Assembly (NCBI RefSeq): GCF_002115825.1
Contig: NZ_JFJZ01000020.1
Coordinates: 1-64,000, forward strand
Length of the DNA stretch: 64,000 bases
Reading direction: 5' to 3'
From: Thalassospira sp. MCCC 1A01428
GTDB lineage: Bacteria > Pseudomonadota > Alphaproteobacteria > Rhodospirillales > Thalassospiraceae
The position numbers and the translations under genes were made by a program. The notes below the pieces were generated by a model. That model made no database searches. It saw only the letters and a list, made by a program, of their open reading frames with translations, and was not told the origin of the DNA. How positions within the stretch are numbered: the first letter of the stretch is position 1; each line of letters starts with the position of its first letter. This document shows positions 61,417-64,000 of this stretch, piece after piece.

Positions 61417-61460
61417 GTTAATTCACAGTTAATCCGCAGTTAATTCGCGGTCAATTCAAG
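61417..61460. repeat. Four 11-bp tandem repeats, GTTAATTCGCA-like
   Basis: Four head-to-tail units of exactly 11 bp run from 61417: GTTAATTCACA, GTTAATCCGCA, GTTAATTCGCG and GTCAATTCAAG. They lie between pcaF and pcaB. An 11-bp period is close to one DNA turn, so they could be a binding array or a slippage product. Confidence 0.75.
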
Positions 61461-61514
61461 GGGAACATCCAGCGTGCAATTGCATCAACGCACCGCACAT
61501 GCCATCAAAGCGGA

Positions 61515-62720
61515 CTACACTGCTTCAAGTGCAACGGCAATGCCCTGCCCCACACCGATACACATGGTCGCCAGCGCATATTTACCACCCACCCGTTTTA
61601 ACTGGCGGGCTGCCGTGCCGGTTATGCGGGCGCCAGACATGCCCAGCGGATGCCCCAACGCAATCGCCCCGCCATTGGGGTTCACCCGTGCATCATCATC
61701 GGCAATGCCCAAATCGCGCAAGGTTGCCAGACCTTGCGATGCAAAGGCTTCATTCAGTTCAATAACGTCAAACTGGCCAACATTCATGCCATAACGCGCC
61801 ATCAGCTTTTTGCTGGCCGGTGCCGGACCAAAGCCCATGATGCGCGGCGGCACACCGGCGGTGGTTCCACCAATAATGCGGGCTATCGGGGTTAGGCCAT
61901 ATTTTTTAACCGCAGCTTCGGAGGCGACAATAAGGGCTGCCGCCCCGTCATTAACGCCCGATGCATTGCCCGCCGTCACCGACCCGCCTTCGCGAAACGG
62001 GGTGGGCAACTTTGCCAGTTTTTCGGCTGTTGTGCCGGGGCGCGGATGTTCATCCTTGTCCACGACAACCGCATCACCTTTACGTTGCGGAATGCTCACA
62101 GTAACGATTTCTTCGGCCAGAATACCATTTTCCTGCGCGGCAACTGCCTTGTCTTGGGAACGGGCAGCAAAAGCATCCTGATCGATACGCGAAATGCCAA
62201 AGTCCTCGGCCACGTTTTCGCCGGTTTCGGGCATCGACTCAACGCCGTATTGCTTTTTCATCACCGGGTTAACAAAGCGCCAGCCAATGGTGGTGTCATA
62301 AATTTCGGCGTTGCGCGAAAAGGCTGACCCCGCCTTTGGCATCACAAACGGCGCACGTGACATGCTTTCCACCCCGCCCGCTATCAGGATATCGGCCTCG
62401 CCCGCCTTAATCGCGCGGGCCGCCATAATAATGGCATCCATGCCCGACCCGCATAAACGGTTTACTGTGGTGCCTGTCACATTTTCGGGCAAACCTGCCA
62501 ACAAAACCGCCATCCGGGCGACGTTGCGGCTATCTTCACCAGCCTGATTGGCACAGCCAAAGATAACATCGTCAATCGCAGCAAAATCAACATCGGGATT
62601 ACGTTCGCACAAGGCGCGCAAGGGAATGGCGGCCAGGTCATCGGTCCGCACCGATGACAGCGCCCCGCCAAACCGGCCAATCGGGGTGCGGATATAATCG
62701 CAAATATAGGCGTCGGTCAT
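61515..62720 (-). CDS. pcaF: 3-oxoadipyl-CoA thiolase
   Basis: This 401-aa thiolase cleaves 3-oxoadipyl-CoA to succinyl-CoA and acetyl-CoA. Catalytic C90 ([11 protein letters not shown]), the C-terminal [16 protein letters not shown] histidine and the final TMCIGVGQG cysteine are present. The start [20 protein letters not shown] is characteristic of PcaF/PaaJ thiolases. PaaJ of phenylacetate degradation is nearly identical in motif, and the pcaB neighbour favours PcaF. Three bases upstream ends a truncated CoA-transferase gene, the enzyme that would normally supply its substrate. Confidence 0.92.
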   Translation of the reverse strand: MTDAYICDYIRTPIGRFGGALSSVRTDDLAAIPLRALCERNPDVDFAAIDDVIFGCANQAGEDSRNVARMAVLLAGLPENVTGTTVNRLCGSGMDAIIMAARAIKAGEADILIAGGVESMSRAPFVMPKAGSAFSRNAEIYDTTIGWRFVNPVMKKQYGVESMPETGENVAEDFGISRIDQDAFAARSQDKAVAAQENGILAEEIVTVSIPQRKGDAVVVDKDEHPRPGTTAEKLAKLPTPFREGGSVTAGNASGVNDGAAALIVASEAAVKKYGLTPIARIIGGTTAGVPPRIMGFGPAPASKKLMARYGMNVGQFDVIELNEAFASQGLATLRDLGIADDDARVNPNGGAIALGHPLGMSGARITGTAARQLKRVGGKYALATMCIGVGQGIAVALEAV

Positions 62721-62723
62721 TCT

Positions 62724-63062
62724 TTATTGCCCCTCGTGTGCGGCGTTGGTGCATGTATGCAGGTCGCACAAAACTTGTAATTCATGGTCAGATAGCACCG
62801 GCGTTTGGGCAATTTTATAAACAAATTCCACCTGCCAGCCGGTTGTAGCGATCATATCGCCACGGCTGATACCCGGGTGGATTGATGTCACGATAAAATC
62901 CTTGTCCGTCGGATGCGGTTCCATAATGCACAAATTCGTACTCAGGCGCGATGGCCCTTTGGTTGTTACACCATAACTTGCACGATCATCCCCACCCTTG
63001 CCATAGCCAAGCGAGGTGACAAAATCGATTTTTTCAACAAAGCCGCGTCTGCATTGTTTTAA
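62724..63062 (-). pseudogene. 3' remnant of a CoA-transferase beta-subunit gene
   Basis: About 110 residues match the C-terminal part of CoA-transferase subunit B proteins (glutaconate/3-oxoadipate type). Recognisable pieces are FVEKIDFVTSLGYGKGGDDRASYGVTTKGPSR, FIVTSIHPGISRGDMIATTGWQVEF and VLSDHELQVL. The family protein is about 250 aa, so the first half and the whole alpha subunit are absent. Homology starts right beside a run of eight C (G on the coding strand) at 63063-63070; upstream sequence is unrelated. The stop lies three bases from pcaF, so it is the relic of a former operon. Confidence 0.75.
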
Positions 63063-63086
63063 CCCCCCCCAAAAAACTCGCCGCAA

Positions 63087-63114
63087 CCAGTCACCGGAAC
63101 ATTCCGGTGACTGG
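63087..63114. repeat. Perfect 13-bp inverted repeat beside the CoA-transferase breakpoint
   Basis: CCAGTCACCGGAA and TTCCGGTGACTGG are perfect arms around a 2-base centre. On the minus strand TTGCGGCGAGTTTTTT follows within 20 bp, so it could terminate the small upstream gene. Its place next to the truncated gene also makes it a candidate rearrangement scar. Confidence 0.8.
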
Positions 63115-63279
63115 TAAAGTATTCACCGCCGTTTCGCGCAGTTCTTCATCACCAATCGATAACGGCAAAACGCCGGATTTTATGCAAATGATGCTGTCGG
63201 GTGCATGGCTAGGACCTGCGCGGTTACATGCCGCCAAGAGCAGACCGAGGCTGACAAAAACAACCTTCTTTACTGACAA
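63091..63279 (-). CDS. Possible small lipoprotein
   Basis: This 62-aa reading frame starts with a TTG and shows a signal peptide VVFVSLGLLLAAC whose LAAC matches a lipobox, giving a mature lipoprotein of about 45 residues. There is no clear ribosome binding site, no family that I recognise, and its C-terminus runs into the palindrome at 63087-63114. It may be real, or itself a remnant of a longer gene cut at the same breakpoint. Confidence 0.35.
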   Translation of the reverse strand: MSVKKVVFVSLGLLLAACNRAGPSHAPDSIICIKSGVLPLSIGDEELRETAVNTLPVTGMFR

Positions 63280-63305
63280 TCATGTTAAGGGCCACCATTG
63301 CCAGA

Positions 63306-63761
63306 TCACAGCCAACCCGCCGTTCCGCTAAGATGTTGCGGCAAGTCTGCAAGCGGTATCTTGGTCAGGTCTTTGGTGATTTCACCTTCCACGGCCTCGG
63401 CAAGGGGTTTGGGCATTTTGGCACGCATTTCACCCATGATACGTGGCGGAGCAATAACCACCAGATTTTCAAATTTGTTGTGGTTTCGTTTGTCGGTCAA
63501 ATAGCTCACCACATCGGCAACAAATTCGTCCTGCGCATGGCGATGCGGATCGGTCGAGGGGGGCATGGCATGACGTTGCTGGTTTCCACCGGGATTGGCA
63601 AAACCACGCCCCGGTTTATCGCTGGCAATTTCCTGGCTGGGGCGATTATCCGCCGACATTTCATGAACAATGTCCAAATGGCGGCCTTCGGCATCGCGGG
63701 TCACAGCAATGATATTGGCACGCCCGCCATCGGCCACGACGATCCACTGATTATTGTGCAT
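63306..63761 (-). CDS. Host-attachment family protein
   Basis: This 151-aa protein resembles the host attachment protein family (Pfam PF10116). Its features are WIVVADGGRANIIAVTRD near the start, the middle DKPGRGFANPGGNQQRHAMPP, and FENLVVIAPPRIMGEMRAKMPKPLAEAV followed by ITKDLTKIPLADLPQHL at the end. The family was named from plant-associated bacteria but its molecular role is unclear; the fold resembles peptide release factor-like domains. GGCAGG precedes the ATG at 63761; the open frame continues upstream without resemblance. Confidence 0.82.
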   Translation of the reverse strand: MHNNQWIVVADGGRANIIAVTRDAEGRHLDIVHEMSADNRPSQEIASDKPGRGFANPGGNQQRHAMPPSTDPHRHAQDEFVADVVSYLTDKRNHNKFENLVVIAPPRIMGEMRAKMPKPLAEAVEGEITKDLTKIPLADLPQHLSGTAGWL

Positions 63762-63838
63762 GACAACCTGCCTTTTTGTTGTTGCTAACAGGGCCGAAAC
63801 GCAAGCTGGCACGAGGATGTTCCGATTTTTAGACACAA

Positions 63839-63866
63839 AAAAAAGGGCCGCATTTGGCCCTTTTTT
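63839..63866 (-). terminator. Terminator of the permease gene at the window edge
   Basis: AAAAAAGGGCC/GGCCCTTTTTT forms a perfect 11-bp stem (63839-63849 with 63856-63866) with a 6-base loop, U-tailed in both directions. It ends the partial ABC permease transcript 25 bp beyond its stop. Confidence 0.9.
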
Positions 63867-63891
63867 ACGTTCAAAATCAAAGCATCGTCCG

Positions 63892-64000
63892 CTAGCGCCA
63901 CGACAGCAACCATTTGTCCAGCCGCCCCAATAGCCACGATATGGCAAGCCCGAATACCGACAGGACCACCACACCGGCAATCAACTGGTCGGTCTGGTAT
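63892..64000 (-). CDS. ABC transporter permease, C-terminal fragment (runs off the window)
   Basis: Reading the minus strand from the window edge gives a frame ending QLIAGVVVLSVFGLAISW, then LLGRLDKWLLSWR and a TAG stop. The pattern Y-x-TD-x-x-x-AG, a hydrophobic helix, then L-x-R-L-(D/E)-x-W-x-x-x-WR is the typical C-terminus of SsuC/TauC-type permeases for nitrate, sulfonate or taurine-like compounds. Only about 35 residues are visible; the rest lies beyond the window. Confidence 0.65.
   Translation of the reverse strand, partial: YQTDQLIAGVVVLSVFGLAISWLLGRLDKWLLSWR

Noticed and set aside
61417-61460. CRISPR-like array
   Set aside because: The units are 11 bp, directly adjacent and without spacers; it is a simple tandem repeat.
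63087-63114. Insertion-sequence end
   Set aside because: There is no transposase, no second copy of the inverted repeat and no target duplication in the window; only a palindrome beside a truncated gene.

Overview
The window reads as a chromosomal stretch of an alphaproteobacterium with moderate G+C content. The betIBA/choXWV layout, the many ABC and TRAP uptake systems and the catabolic gene style suggest Rhodospirillales, possibly Thalassospira. That placement is inference from gene content; no rRNA is present to confirm it. I saw no tRNA, rRNA, insertion sequence, prophage or CRISPR array. Nearly all of the DNA is packed with metabolic operons separated by clear hairpin terminators.

Layout: (1) 0.3-4.9 kb holds a group III truncated haemoglobin, a membrane-anchored cysteine hydrolase, a PuuB-like FAD oxidase and an iron-sulfur L-serine dehydratase. 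(2) 5.0-12.4 kb is a choline module: betI-betB-betA (choline to glycine betaine) divergent from the choline ABC importer choX-choW-choV, with a BetI-type operator between them. (3) 12.4-24.3 kb starts with moaD and a LysR regulator. Divergent from the regulator runs a long operon: a polyamine-type ABC importer, then a class III aminotransferase, a BKACE (DUF849) enzyme, an acetylpolyamine-amidohydrolase-like deacetylase, an FAD amine oxidase, an ArgE/DapE deacylase and RidA. It looks like a complete catabolic pathway for an acylated amine of unknown identity. (4) 24.6-29.1 kb holds a MarR regulator with a strong operator, an FUSC efflux protein, an alpha/beta hydrolase-OsmC fusion and a GNAT. 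(5) 29.2-37.0 kb is a Liv-type ABC importer in one operon with an alpha/beta hydrolase, an ornithine-cyclodeaminase homologue and a hot-dog thioesterase. (6) 37.0-45.3 kb is a TRAP transporter operon with an M81 peptidase and a D-serine-dehydratase-like enzyme, facing ridA, an RpiR regulator and a KDG-kinase-like sugar kinase. Three copies of one operator motif lie in the divergent promoter region.

(7) 45.4-51.9 kb encodes the TamA/TamB envelope machinery. (8) 52.2-55.3 kb is a convergent gene pair: a GNAT-RLAN-ATP-grasp protein facing a GNAT-C39-like peptidase. This looks like a ligase/protease peptide-tagging couple and is the best candidate here for an uncharacterised system. (9) 55.4-59.0 kb carries a SulP transporter and a persulfide-detoxification operon (DUF442 sulfurtransferase, metallo-beta-lactamase dioxygenase, DUF2892 protein). 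(10) 59.2-63.1 kb has a TenA-like protein, then pcaB and pcaF of the beta-ketoadipate pathway, followed by the 3' stump of a CoA-transferase gene cut off at a run of eight C/G, next to a large palindrome. (11) 63.1-64 kb holds a possible small lipoprotein, a host-attachment-family protein and the C-terminus of an ABC permease running off the window.

Recurring theme: both catabolic clusters that use PLP enzymes carry their own RidA enamine deaminase. Start codons were chosen by Shine-Dalgarno spacing and family length. All family assignments come from reading the protein sequences, not from database searches.
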